Both the position numbers and the translations under genes were made by a program. A stretch of DNA of 9,779 nucleotides from Quadrisphaera sp. (GTDB lineage Bacteria; Actinomycetota; Actinomycetes; Actinomycetales; Quadrisphaeraceae), in contig JARIBR010000257.1 in assembly GCA_029258695.1 (NCBI GenBank), positions 1 to 9,779 of the forward strand. The letters run 5' to 3'. Below, piece after piece: positions 1-6,363 of the stretch. The notes under the pieces are model-generated. The model did no database searches and was not told the DNA's origin. It worked only from the letters and a program-made list of their open reading frames with translations. How positions within the stretch are numbered: position 1 is the stretch's first letter; the number at the start of each line of letters is the position of its first letter.

Positions 1-86
1 ACGGTCATCTTCGACACCCGCATCATCGTGGCGACCTCCGCCACGGTGAGGAAACGGGTGCCGCTCAGCTCTCGCTCGCTCGCCAT
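1..86 (-). CDS. BldC/excisionase-family helix-turn-helix protein, 5' part only
   Basis: Only the first 28 codons are visible; the rest lies beyond position 1. The ATG at 86-84 opens a reading frame whose residues 12-28 read FLTVAEVATMMRVSKMTV. This is the opening helix and turn of the MerR-like/excisionase-type HTH found in short actinobacterial DNA-binding proteins such as mycobacterial Rv0500A and BldC relatives; those proteins are usually about 60-80 residues. A strong ribosome binding site sits six bases upstream of the ATG, which decides the start. By family knowledge it should be a small sequence-specific DNA-binding protein, but its targets cannot be read from this window. It lies downstream of, and on the same strand as, the acuC-like gene, about 210 bases away, with a possible promoter of its own in that gap. 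The family call is secure because the motif is very conserved. Confidence 0.85.
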   Translation of the reverse strand, partial: MASERELSGTRFLTVAEVATMMRVSKMT

Positions 87-88
87 GT

Positions 89-96
89 CCTTCTCC
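89..96 (-). promoter_or_regulatory. Ribosome binding site of the HTH gene
   Basis: On the minus strand GGAGAAGG precedes the ATG at 86, with six bases between the GGAG core and the start. It is one of only two clear Shine-Dalgarno sites in the window and fixes the HTH gene's start. Confidence 0.75.
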
Positions 97-131
97 GATC
101 GTCGTCCCCGACTCGACCGGGGTGTCGCACC

Positions 132-160
132 ACCATAGGGGCTGCTGTGACTCGTGGGAA
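132..160 (-). promoter_or_regulatory. Possible promoter of the HTH gene
   Basis: On the minus strand TTCCCA (160-155) and TATGGT (137-132) are separated by 17 bases, close to a housekeeping sigma-factor -35/-10 pair. The start of transcription would fall near 125, giving a leader of roughly 40 bases that contains the ribosome binding site. The rest of the 87-298 gap (212 bases) shows no gene I can support, only a small hairpin near the acuC end. This is an eye-read match and could be chance. Confidence 0.4.
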
Positions 161-275
161 TGTCGAACCCGCCGGGCTCGCCCGTCCGCTCGGATCGGCT
201 CGCCTCGACGGACCTCCGGAACGCTGACGATACGTGCCCATAGTGGGACGCACCGTGACAGATGAGGCTCGGGAA

Positions 276-288
276 CCCGGAGTCCGGG
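276..288 (-). terminator. Weak hairpin just after the acuC stop
   Basis: CCCGG and CCGGG form a 5-bp stem around a 3-base loop, 10 bases past the acuC stop codon. There is no T-run. It may act as a weak intrinsic or Rho-assisted terminator, but a stem this short is common by chance in DNA of this GC content. Confidence 0.25.
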
Positions 289-298
289 AGTCGGTGGG

Positions 299-1366
299 TC
301 AGGGAGCGTCCCCCATCGACGACGGGGTGTCGAGCCCGGTCGTGGCAGCCACCCGCTCCCTCCACCCGGTCGGGACGGCGGCGTCCACGGGCACCGCGGC
401 GTGGGCGGCGATCCCGATGAGGTGCGCCCAGGCGCGCGGGACCACGTCGACGACCGCGTAGCCACCGCCACCCAGCGCCAGCCAGCGACCCTGCGCCACC
501 TCGTGCGCCTGGTCGTGGACGGCGGCGGCCGCGCTGCGCTGCGCGTCGAGGCTGACGGCCAGGTGGGCGAGGGGGTCGTCACGGTGGCTGTCGGCGCCGT
601 GCTGGCTCACGAGCACCTCGGGCCCGAAGGACGCCACGTGCTCCAGCGCGCCGCCCACCGCCGCCAACCACGGAACGTCGCCGCTGCCGGCCGCCAGCGT
701 CACGGACAGCGCCGTCCCCGGCGCCAGCGGGCCGGCCGCGTCGCCGTCGTGACCGGTCCCGGGGAACAGCGTCTCCGGTGACTCGTGCACCGAGACCGTG
801 AGCACGCGGGGGTCGTCGCGGAAGGCCTCCTCGACGCCGTCACCGTGGTGGGCGTCCAGGTCGACGTACGCCACGCGGCGGCAGCCGTCCGCCAGCAGGG
901 CCGCGATCGCGGCGGCGGCGTCGTTGTAGACGCAGAAGCCCGAGGCGCGTCGCCGCATCGCGTGGTGCAGCCCGCCCGCGGCGTTGACCGCGTGGAGGGC
1001 CTCGCCCCGCCAGACCGCCCGGGCGGCGTCCGCCGAGGCGCCCACCACGCGGCGCGCGGCGTCGTGCATCCCCGCGAAGGCCGGCACGTCCGGGGTCCCG
1101 AGCCCGAAGGCCCCCGTCGCGAGCCCCGGATCGGCCGAGACGGCTCTCACCGCGTCGACGAGCTCACGGTCGTGGACCGCCAGGAGGTCACGGTCGTCGG
1201 ACGGGAGCGGCGCCCCGACCACGCGCACCCCCGGACCGTCGAGGAGACCCAGCTCCTCGGCGAGCTCCATGGTCAGCGTCAGGCGCAGCGGCGCCATCGG
1301 GTGACCGGGGCCGAAGTCGAGACCTGCCAGCGCGGGATCGCACACCACCCGGACGAGCTCGCTCAC
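299..1366 (-). CDS. acuC: AcuC-type acetoin utilization protein / class I histone-deacetylase-fold zinc deacetylase
   Basis: About 355 residues. It belongs to the arginase/deacetylase fold family, whose bacterial AcuC members deacetylate proteins such as acetyl-CoA synthetase. Visible family marks, numbered from the chosen GTG, are DFGPGHPMAP near residues 17-26, the paired histidines of GGLHHA (134-135), GFCVYND, the metal-binding YVDLDAHHGDGV (zinc ligands Asp171 and His173), the third ligand Asp259 in QHGADS, and GGGGY with the active-site tyrosine at 303. All catalytic elements are present, so the enzyme should be active. The frame stays open up to a GTG at 1528, but the extra 54 residues are Arg/Ser/Ala-rich, overlap the upstream gene and look like out-of-frame translation. 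I therefore start at GTG 1366, where VSELVRVVCDPALAG resembles AcuC N-termini. GTG 1375 or the GTG pair at 1348-1343 are alternatives; none has a strong Shine-Dalgarno. It follows the TIM-barrel gene on the same strand by 85 bases with no obvious promoter, so co-transcription is likely. The true substrate is unknown. Confidence 0.9.
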   Translation of the reverse strand: MSELVRVVCDPALAGLDFGPGHPMAPLRLTLTMELAEELGLLDGPGVRVVGAPLPSDDRDLLAVHDRELVDAVRAVSADPGLATGAFGLGTPDVPAFAGMHDAARRVVGASADAARAVWRGEALHAVNAAGGLHHAMRRRASGFCVYNDAAAAIAALLADGCRRVAYVDLDAHHGDGVEEAFRDDPRVLTVSVHESPETLFPGTGHDGDAAGPLAPGTALSVTLAAGSGDVPWLAAVGGALEHVASFGPEVLVSQHGADSHRDDPLAHLAVSLDAQRSAAAAVHDQAHEVAQGRWLALGGGGYAVVDVVPRAWAHLIGIAAHAAVPVDAAVPTGWRERVAATTGLDTPSSMGDAP

Positions 1367-1451
1367 CGCCGGCACCAGCCCGCTCGCGCCGCCACGGGCC
1401 GCGCTCGCGGCGGCGCACCACCGCGCTGCGGCCCGCCGGTCCTCGACCGGG

Positions 1452-2255
1452 TCAGCGCTGAGCCGTCGTCGAGGCCAGGTGCTCGCGCGTGAACGCCAGG
1501 GCGTCAGCCAGCTGGCGCTCGCGCTCACCGGGGCTGCGAGAGGTCCGCGTGCCCACCTCCATGGCCACCACCCCGCCGAACGCCGACGCGGCGAGGTGAC
1601 CGAGCAGCTCGGCGACCGGTTGGGTCCCCTCCCCCGGGAGCAGGTGCTCGTCCTTCGCGGAGCCCTTGCCGTCGGTGAGGTGCACGTGCTTCAACCGCCC
1701 ACCGAGGCCGCGCGCGAGCTCCAGGCAGCTCTGCCCCGACGTCGCCGCGTGCGAGACGTCGAGGGTCACGTCGGGGAAGACCGACGCCGGTGTGCTCGCG
1801 GTGTCCCAGCTCGGCAGGTAGGCCTTGACCTCGGTGGAGCCGGCCCGCCAGGGGTACATGTTCTCCACGGCCATCGTCACGCCGTGCTCGGCGCCGATGC
1901 GCGCCACGCCCTCCGGGAAGGTGGCGGCGTACGTGCGCTGCCAGCGGAACGGCGGGTGGACGACCACGGACCCGGCACCCAGGCGGGCGGCCATCGCCGC
2001 GGCCCGCTCGATCTTGGGCCACAGCGCCGTGCCCCAGACGCGCTGGGTCAGCAGCAGGGTGGGGGCGTGGACCGCGAGGACGGGAACGCCGAAGTGCTCC
2101 GAGAGCGCGGCGACGGCCTCGGGGTCCTGGCTGGTGCGGTCGGACCACACCATGACCTCGACCCCGTCGTAGCCGAGCCGGGAGGCCATCTCGAAGGCGT
2201 CCTCGCAGGTCTGCGGGTACACCGACGCCGTCGACAGGGCCACGGGGATCGTCAC
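1452..2255 (-). CDS. Sugar phosphate isomerase/epimerase family TIM-barrel protein (Rv0498-like)
   Basis: 267 residues of the xylose isomerase-like TIM-barrel (AP endonuclease 2) superfamily. It aligns by eye along its whole length with mycobacterial Rv0498: the start IPVALSTASVYP, then GYDGVEVMVW, VHAPTLLLTQRVWG, VVVHPPFRWQRTYA, VENMYPWRA, LDVSHAATSG, HVHLTDGKG and DEHLLPGEGTQP. Probable metal ligands typical of the fold, numbered from the chosen start, are Glu131 (VENM), Asp166 and His169 (LDVSH), His192 (HVHLTD) and Glu233 (MEVGT). A divalent-metal isomerase or epimerase acting on a sugar or cyclitol is plausible, but no substrate has been assigned as far as I know. The frame is open back to 2366, but I choose GTG 2255 because it places the conserved IPVALST at residue 3, as in Rv0498, and because a -10-like hexamer lies exactly six bases before it. 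It is divergent from the membrane-protein gene and probably heads a transcript with acuC. Confidence 0.87.
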   Translation of the reverse strand: MTIPVALSTASVYPQTCEDAFEMASRLGYDGVEVMVWSDRTSQDPEAVAALSEHFGVPVLAVHAPTLLLTQRVWGTALWPKIERAAAMAARLGAGSVVVHPPFRWQRTYAATFPEGVARIGAEHGVTMAVENMYPWRAGSTEVKAYLPSWDTASTPASVFPDVTLDVSHAATSGQSCLELARGLGGRLKHVHLTDGKGSAKDEHLLPGEGTQPVAELLGHLAASAFGGVVAMEVGTRTSRSPGERERQLADALAFTREHLASTTAQR

Positions 2256-2261
2256 CGGAGC

Positions 2262-2267
2262 ACTGTA
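2262..2267 (-). promoter_or_regulatory. -10 element giving a leaderless start for the TIM-barrel gene
   Basis: TACAGT on the minus strand fits TANNNT and ends six bases before GTG 2255, so transcription starting seven bases after it would begin on the start codon. An AGGAGG on the same strand (2278-2273) is 17 bases from the GTG, too far for normal spacing, and lies upstream of this -10 element. It would therefore not be in the mRNA. Confidence 0.55.
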
Positions 2268-2322
2268 GGCGGCCTCCTGCGCTGACGCCGCCGATGCCGT
2301 GGGCCCCGAGACCGTGGTGCGG

Positions 2323-2352
2323 TTGCCGTCCGGGCGATCTCTGGCGCAGAGT
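2323..2352 (+). promoter_or_regulatory. Possible promoter with leaderless start for the small membrane protein
   Basis: TTGCCG (2323-2328) and CAGAGT (2347-2352) are 18 bases apart, and CAGAGT ends six bases before ATG 2359. The -10 is a weak match (A, A and T at positions 2, 4 and 6). No Shine-Dalgarno precedes the ATG. The divergent TIM-barrel promoter lies 55-60 bases to the left, so the two share a control region of about 100 bases. Confidence 0.42.
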
Positions 2353-2358
2353 GTCCCC

Positions 2359-2766
2359 ATGGCCACACCTCAGTCCCGGACGAGCTCAGACAAGGACGCC
2401 GGGAACGACGCCGGGAAGAACGCGGGGGCCGAGCCCGGCGCGACGGCGCCGCGCTCCATCGCGCCGATGCGCTGGCCCAAGCCGAGCGGCGGGGGTGTCG
2501 GTCTCTTCGCCCTCTGGGCCGTCGGCGGCCTGGTGGGCGCCCTCGCCCCGGCGCTGGTCGTGCGCCCCTCCGACGACGACGCCAGCACGTCGGCGCTGCT
2601 CGGTGCCTTCGGCCTGACCGTCCTCGGCGTCCTCATCATGGTGGCGGCGTGCGTGCTGCTCTACCGCCGTGGTCGTGACGGGGCCGTCATCATCCTGGCC
2701 GTCGTCCCGACCGGTGTGCTCCTCGCCGGCGGCATGATGCTGCTGGCCACCAAGCTCTTCGTCTAG
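2359..2766 (+). CDS. Small hypothetical protein with three predicted membrane helices, just upstream of disA
   Basis: 135 residues; I do not recognise a named family. Residues 1-44 are hydrophilic, rich in Ala, Gly, Asp and Lys, and probably disordered ([18 protein letters not shown]). Three hydrophobic stretches follow: about 46-68 ([20 protein letters not shown]), 78-102 ([20 protein letters not shown] and on), and 109-131 ([20 protein letters not shown]). Short charged loops lie between them: RPSDDDAST between helices 1 and 2, and YRRGRDG between helices 2 and 3. By the positive-inside rule the arginine loop should face the cytoplasm and the acidic loop the outside. The frame is open from GTG 2299, but the extra 20 residues would cover the promoter-like sequence, so I prefer ATG 2359. 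The gene ends 38 bases before disA in the same direction. That suggests shared transcription and possibly a link to cyclic di-AMP, but this is position only; nothing in the protein shows it. Confidence 0.75.
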   Translation: MATPQSRTSSDKDAGNDAGKNAGAEPGATAPRSIAPMRWPKPSGGGVGLFALWAVGGLVGALAPALVVRPSDDDASTSALLGAFGLTVLGVLIMVAACVLLYRRGRDGAVIILAVVPTGVLLAGGMMLLATKLFV

Positions 2767-2792
2767 CGGCGACGACCGCCCGGGAGCCCCAC

Positions 2793-2798
2793 TACTAT
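2793..2798 (+). promoter_or_regulatory. -10 element giving a leaderless start for disA
   Basis: TACTAT is the best -10 match in the window (5 of 6 to TATAAT). It ends six bases before GTG 2805, so the transcript would begin at the start codon itself. The -35 region is poor: GCGACG at 2769-2774, 18 bases away. The gap after the membrane-protein gene therefore carries a disA-specific promoter. Confidence 0.6.
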
Positions 2799-2804
2799 CG
2801 CCGG

Positions 2805-3905
2805 GTGAGCACCGTCCCGGACGACCAGGGGACCTTGCTGCTCTCCACGCTGGCCGCCGTCGCTCCCGGCACCGCCCTGCGCGACGGCCTCGAGCGCATC
2901 CTCCGGGGGCGCACCGGTGCGCTGGTCGTCCTGGGCGACGACGACTCGGTCGAGGCGATGTCCTCGGGCGGCTTCGTCCTCGACGTCGACTTCGCCGCCA
3001 CGCGCCTGCGCGAGCTGGCCAAGATGGACGGCGCCATCGTCTGCAACCGTGCCGGCACCCGCATCGTGCGTGCCGCCGTGCAGCTCGTGCCCGACCCCTC
3101 CATCCCGACCTCCGAGTCCGGGACCCGCCACCGCACGGCCGAGCGGGTGGCCAAGCAGACCGGCCTGCCCGTGGTCTCGGTCAGCGCGTCGATGAACATC
3201 GTCGCCCTCTACGTCGGCGGGACCCGCCACGTCCTGGAGGGCTCGGAGTCGATCCTGGGACGCGCGAACCAGGCGCTCGCCACGCTGGAGCGCTACCGCG
3301 CGAGGCTGGACGAGGTCAGCGGCACCCTGTCCGCGCTCGAGATCGAGGATCTCGTGACCGTGCGCGACGTGGCGGTGGTCGTCCAGCGCCAGGAGATGGT
3401 GCGTCGCATCTGGGAGGAGATCGCCGGCTACGTCGTCGAGCTCGGCAGCGACGGCCGGCTGCTCTCGCTCCAGCTCGACGAGCTCGTCGCGGGCCTCGGG
3501 CCGGACCGCGAGCTCGTGGTGCGCGACTACCTCCCCCCGGAGGACCCCTCCGGGGTCTGCCGCTCCGTCACGGCCGCCCAGGTCCTCGCGGCCATCTCTG
3601 CGCTCGGCCCGGGGGCGCTGGTGGACCTGTCGGTGGTGGCGTCGACGTTGGCGCTCGGCGCCGGTCCCGACGCCCTCGAGCGTGCGGCGAGCCCGCGCGG
3701 GTACCGGCTGCTCTCCCGCGTCCCGCGTCTCCCGCGCTCGCTGGTGGACCGCCTCGCCCAGCACTACGACGGCCTGCAGAAGCTGCTCGCCGCCTCCACG
3801 GAGGACCTGGTCTCCATCGGCGGGGTCACCGAGCAGCGGGCGCGGGCCGTGCGCGAGGGCCTCTCACGCCTGGCGGAGTCCTCGCTGCTCGACCGCTACG
3901 TCTGA
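2805..3905 (+). CDS. disA: DNA integrity scanning diadenylate cyclase DisA
   Basis: 366 residues, close to the usual 355-360. DisA joins two ATP into the second messenger cyclic di-AMP and, in the bacteria studied, slows this when its C-terminal DNA-binding part meets branched or damaged DNA. The N-terminal DAC domain spans about 10-150 with both signature motifs: DGA at 75-77 (KMDGAIV) and RHR at 108-110 (SGTRHRTAE). The substrate-site segments [19 protein letters not shown] and SASMNIV are intact. A helical linker follows (about 155-300), then a C-terminal helix-hairpin-helix domain (about 315-355). The hairpin reads [16 protein letters not shown]; the second glycine of the usual G-V/I-G is a threonine (342). 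The GTG start is chosen because the N-terminus then has normal length and the -10 element abuts it; no Shine-Dalgarno is present. It follows a small membrane-protein gene and converges on the alpha-galactosidase gene. radA, often directly upstream of disA in actinobacteria, is not here. Confidence 0.97.
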   Translation: MSTVPDDQGTLLLSTLAAVAPGTALRDGLERILRGRTGALVVLGDDDSVEAMSSGGFVLDVDFAATRLRELAKMDGAIVCNRAGTRIVRAAVQLVPDPSIPTSESGTRHRTAERVAKQTGLPVVSVSASMNIVALYVGGTRHVLEGSESILGRANQALATLERYRARLDEVSGTLSALEIEDLVTVRDVAVVVQRQEMVRRIWEEIAGYVVELGSDGRLLSLQLDELVAGLGPDRELVVRDYLPPEDPSGVCRSVTAAQVLAAISALGPGALVDLSVVASTLALGAGPDALERAASPRGYRLLSRVPRLPRSLVDRLAQHYDGLQKLLAASTEDLVSIGGVTEQRARAVREGLSRLAESSLLDRYV

Positions 3906-3921
3906 GGCGTCCCGCCCGGGA

Positions 3922-3951
3922 CCCTCGCCGCCGGCCGCCGGTCGCCGAGGG
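3922..3951. terminator. GC-rich hairpin between convergent disA and alpha-galactosidase
   Basis: CCCTCG (3922-3927) pairs with CGAGGG (3946-3951), and inside it CCGG/CCGG can pair around a CCG loop. It begins 17 bases after the disA stop and could end transcripts from either side. No T-run follows on either strand, so it is at best an L-shaped or Rho-helped terminator. Confidence 0.4.
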
Positions 3952-3958
3952 ATCCGCC

Positions 3959-3997
3959 CTCGTCAGCTCGTCGGCTCGTCGGCTCGTCAGCTCGTCA
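3959..3997. repeat. Tandem 8-bp repeat, about five copies, over the end of the alpha-galactosidase gene
   Basis: The unit is GCTCGTC followed by A or G. Four full copies run 3966-3997 and a fifth partial copy starts at 3959. On the minus strand the unit reads (T/C)GACGAGC. The copy at 3982-3989 supplies the alpha-galactosidase TGA stop codon, the next copy supplies the last residues Thr-Ser, and a second in-frame TGA lies 24 bases further on. A simple tandem repeat of this kind may vary in copy number between strains. Confidence 0.9.
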
Positions 3998-6209
3998 GGT
4001 GCAGGACCAGCGCCGACGCCGGGTCCATCACCGGCATCGCCAGCCCCACCCGGGTCAGCAGGGCGCCGGAGAGCACGACGCCCTCGCGGCCGGCGCCGAG
4101 CCACGCGGGCGGGCTGGTCTGGGGGCCCAGGGCCGCGGGCGGGGTGTCACGTCTCCTCACCCGGTAGGTCCGGGCGGGGTCCAGCCCCGGGAACCGCACC
4201 CTGCCGGGGCGGGCGCGGCCCGAGGTGACCAGCTGCTCGTACGCGAAGACCGCCTCGGAGGCGTCGGCGGCCACGACGCCCAGGAGCTGCACGCCGTCGT
4301 CGAGCGGGTCACCGCGCACGAGGTCCCCGGTGTGCAGGAGCCCTCGGAGCTCGCGGTACAGGGCGATCCACGCCGCCAGCTGCTCCCGCTCCTGCGCGGT
4401 GGTGTCGGTGATGTCCCACTCGAGGCCGGCGTGCCCGAAGAGCGCGACGCTCGTCGCGAAGGCCAGGGTGGCGCTCCGGCCGGTGGTGTGGGAGAGCGGG
4501 GGACCGACGTGGGCCCCGATGAGCTCGAGGGGCAGCAGCAGCGAGGTCCACCACGCGATGCTGGCCCGCTCGAGGGGGTCGTTGGTGTCCGAGGCCCACA
4601 CCCGGTCGGTGCGCTGCAGGACGCCCAGGTCGACGCGCCCGCCGCCCGAGGCGCACGACTCGATCTCCAGGCCGGGGTGGCGCTCGCGCAGCGCGTCCAT
4701 GAGCGCGTAGACCGCGCGGGTCTGCCGGTGGGCGCCGGCCCGGGTCCCCCCGGCGGCGGCGCTGGGCCCGCGCTCACGGGTCTCGGCCACCATGAGGTCG
4801 CGGTTGTGGTCCCACTTGAGGAAGTCCACGCCGTTCTCCCCGACGAGCGCGTCGAGGCGCTGGAGCAGGAAGGCGAAGGCGTCCGGGTGGGCCAGGTCGA
4901 CCACGTGCTGGTCGCGGGCCAGCGGCGCGCGCGCCGTGAGCACCCACTCGGGGTGGTCGCGGGCGAGGTCGGAGCCGGGGTTGACCATCTCCGGCTCGAC
5001 CCACAGGCCCACCTGCATCCCCAGGGCGCGGACCCGGTCGAACAGCGGCGCCAGGCCGCCGGGCCACACCCCCTCGTCGACCCACCAGTCGCCGAGCCCC
5101 GCGGAGTCGTCGCGCCGGTGGCGGAACCACCCGTCGTCGAGGACGTAGCGCTCCACCCCGAGGGACGCCGCGGTCTCCGCGAGCGCCGTCAGGCGGGTGA
5201 GGTCGTGGTCGAAGTAGACGGCCTCCCAGGTGTTGAGGACGACCGGGCGCGGGCTGACGGGGTGGCCCGCCCGGGCGCGCAGGTGGCGGTGGAGGCGCCG
5301 GGAGACCCCGTCGAGGCCGTCCGAGGAGCAGACGAAGACCACGGGCGGGGCCTCGTAGCTCTCGCCCAGCCCCAGGCGCACCTCCCCCGGCTCCAGCAGC
5401 TCGCCGCCCCCGATCACCGCGGCGCCCACCCCGGCCCCCTCGGGCAGGCGCTCGACGAGGTGGGCGTGGTCCCCGCTCCAGGCGACGTGCGCCGACCACA
5501 CCCGTCCGGAGCGGAAGCCGAACCCCGGGCTCCCCGCGCTCAGCAGCAGCGTCGCGTCGTGCCCGGTCCTCCCGCGGCGCGAGGCCCGCAGGTGCGTGCC
5601 GTCCTGCAGGGCGCTGCGCTGCGGTGAGCGCTCGCGGGCCCAGCGACCGGTGAGGTCGAGGACCTCCAGCGCGTCGGGCGGCAGGGGCATCAGCGCGGTG
5701 ACGCCCGTGACGTCGTACGTGCCCTCCGCGCTCGCCGTGAGGCTGGGCGTCACGGTCAGGACGCCGTGGGGGTCCAGGACCAGCTCCAGCTCGAGGTCGA
5801 GGCCGGCGCGCTGGTCGCTCGCCCGGACGACGAGCCGCCCGCCGCAGGGGCTGCGCCTGTCGCGGCCCTCGTCCTGACCGGCGATGACGTCCACGGGCCC
5901 GGTCAGGGACCACGACGGGAAGACCGCCCCGCCGCTGCGGTGACCGAGCACCCCCTGGGTGCCCAGCCACCCGTCGCTCTCCCCCGCCAGCAGGGGCAGC
6001 CCGAGGAGCTCGTCGACGCCGTTGTTCGGCACCGCGCCCTGCACCAGCACGGCGGCGTCGTCCCCCGCGAGGTCGAGGTCGTCGCCCCAGTGCAGCACCC
6101 GGGGCAGCGAGGGACCGGCCACGTCCAGCACCACCGCCACGCCGGCCGCGGAGAGCACCGCGATCCGGGGGCCGTCGCTCGTGTCGTCGCGGATCGCGTC
6201 GGGGCTCAT
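3987..6209 (-). CDS. GH36 alpha-galactosidase
   Basis: 740 residues, the normal size for large GH36 alpha-galactosidases, which release terminal alpha-linked galactose from melibiose, raffinose and galactomannan with retention of configuration. An N-terminal beta-sandwich domain covers about 1-310, the catalytic TIM barrel about 315-635, and a C-terminal beta domain the rest. Barrel marks are LNTWEAVYFD, VLDDGWF (Asp358, Asp359), LWVEPEMVNPGSDLARDHPEW, the nucleophile Asp467 in FLKWDHNRD, the sugar-binding SCASGGGRVD (518-527), and the probable acid/base Asp541 in WASDTNDP. No signal peptide is seen, so it should work in the cytoplasm on imported sugars. The frame also allows GTG 6227, six codons earlier; I prefer ATG 6209. 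It stands alone, with no transporter, regulator or other sugar gene nearby, between disA and mutY. Base use looks like the neighbours, so there is no sign of recent transfer. Exact substrate cannot be read. Confidence 0.95.
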   Translation of the reverse strand: MSPDAIRDDTSDGPRIAVLSAAGVAVVLDVAGPSLPRVLHWGDDLDLAGDDAAVLVQGAVPNNGVDELLGLPLLAGESDGWLGTQGVLGHRSGGAVFPSWSLTGPVDVIAGQDEGRDRRSPCGGRLVVRASDQRAGLDLELELVLDPHGVLTVTPSLTASAEGTYDVTGVTALMPLPPDALEVLDLTGRWARERSPQRSALQDGTHLRASRRGRTGHDATLLLSAGSPGFGFRSGRVWSAHVAWSGDHAHLVERLPEGAGVGAAVIGGGELLEPGEVRLGLGESYEAPPVVFVCSSDGLDGVSRRLHRHLRARAGHPVSPRPVVLNTWEAVYFDHDLTRLTALAETAASLGVERYVLDDGWFRHRRDDSAGLGDWWVDEGVWPGGLAPLFDRVRALGMQVGLWVEPEMVNPGSDLARDHPEWVLTARAPLARDQHVVDLAHPDAFAFLLQRLDALVGENGVDFLKWDHNRDLMVAETRERGPSAAAGGTRAGAHRQTRAVYALMDALRERHPGLEIESCASGGGRVDLGVLQRTDRVWASDTNDPLERASIAWWTSLLLPLELIGAHVGPPLSHTTGRSATLAFATSVALFGHAGLEWDITDTTAQEREQLAAWIALYRELRGLLHTGDLVRGDPLDDGVQLLGVVAADASEAVFAYEQLVTSGRARPGRVRFPGLDPARTYRVRRRDTPPAALGPQTSPPAWLGAGREGVVLSGALLTRVGLAMPVMDPASALVLHLTS

Positions 6210-6215
6210 CACCCC

Positions 6216-6221
6216 ATCGTG
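6216..6221 (-). promoter_or_regulatory. Possible -10 element for a leaderless alpha-galactosidase start
   Basis: CACGAT on the minus strand ends six bases before ATG 6209, the same spacing as at the other starts in this window, but it is a weak match (A, A, T at positions 2, 5 and 6). If GTG 6227 were the true start this would be coding sequence. Confidence 0.3.
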
Positions 6222-6239
6222 GTGCACCGTCGCTGCACC

Positions 6240-6253
6240 GACCGCGGGCGGTC
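6240..6253. promoter_or_regulatory. Inverted repeat upstream of the alpha-galactosidase gene, possible operator
   Basis: GACCGC and GCGGTC are perfect 6-bp arms separated by two bases, 31-44 bases upstream of ATG 6209, in the 154-base divergent region shared with mutY. The position would suit an operator of a sugar-responsive repressor. A 7-bp direct repeat TGCACCG (6223-6229 and 6234-6240) lies beside it. Short GC-only repeats are frequent at this GC content. Confidence 0.25.
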
Positions 6254-6351
6254 AGGCCTGCGTCGCGCCCCCCGCGGCTCATGACCCGCGCGCGGCCTGG
6301 CGCGGGGTGCCCGGTGTCATGGGCGAGCGCCCCACCCCGAGCCGCCCGACG

Positions 6352-6357
6352 TACCGT
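6352..6357 (+). promoter_or_regulatory. -10 element giving a leaderless start for mutY
   Basis: TACCGT fits TANNNT and ends six bases before GTG 6364. No Shine-Dalgarno precedes the GTG, and no good -35 is seen at 17-18 bases. Transcription would begin on the start codon. Confidence 0.5.
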
Positions 6358-6363
6358 CCACCC

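Noticed and set aside
234..461. Plus-strand 75-codon frame in the gap before acuC
   Set aside because: It overlaps the acuC 3' end, has no ribosome binding site and resembles no protein I know.
1367..1528. N-terminal extension of AcuC to GTG 1528
   Set aside because: The extra 54 residues are low-complexity, overlap the upstream gene by 77 bases and match nothing in AcuC proteins.
2273..2278. AGGAGG on the minus strand as the ribosome binding site of the TIM-barrel gene
   Set aside because: It is 17 bases from GTG 2255, and no in-frame start codon lies at a suitable distance from it.
2763..3764. Minus-strand open frame of 333 codons
   Set aside because: It is antisense to disA, which has full family motifs; its own translation shows none.
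3999..5627. Long plus-strand open frame of 542 codons
   Set aside because: It is antisense to the GH36 gene, rich in Arg, Gly, His and Pro, and has no recognisable motif. Long open frames opposite real genes are expected at this GC content.
5959..6363. N-terminal extension of MutY
   Set aside because: The extension is antisense to the alpha-galactosidase and Ser/Thr/Pro-rich, and it would cross the mutY promoter-like element.
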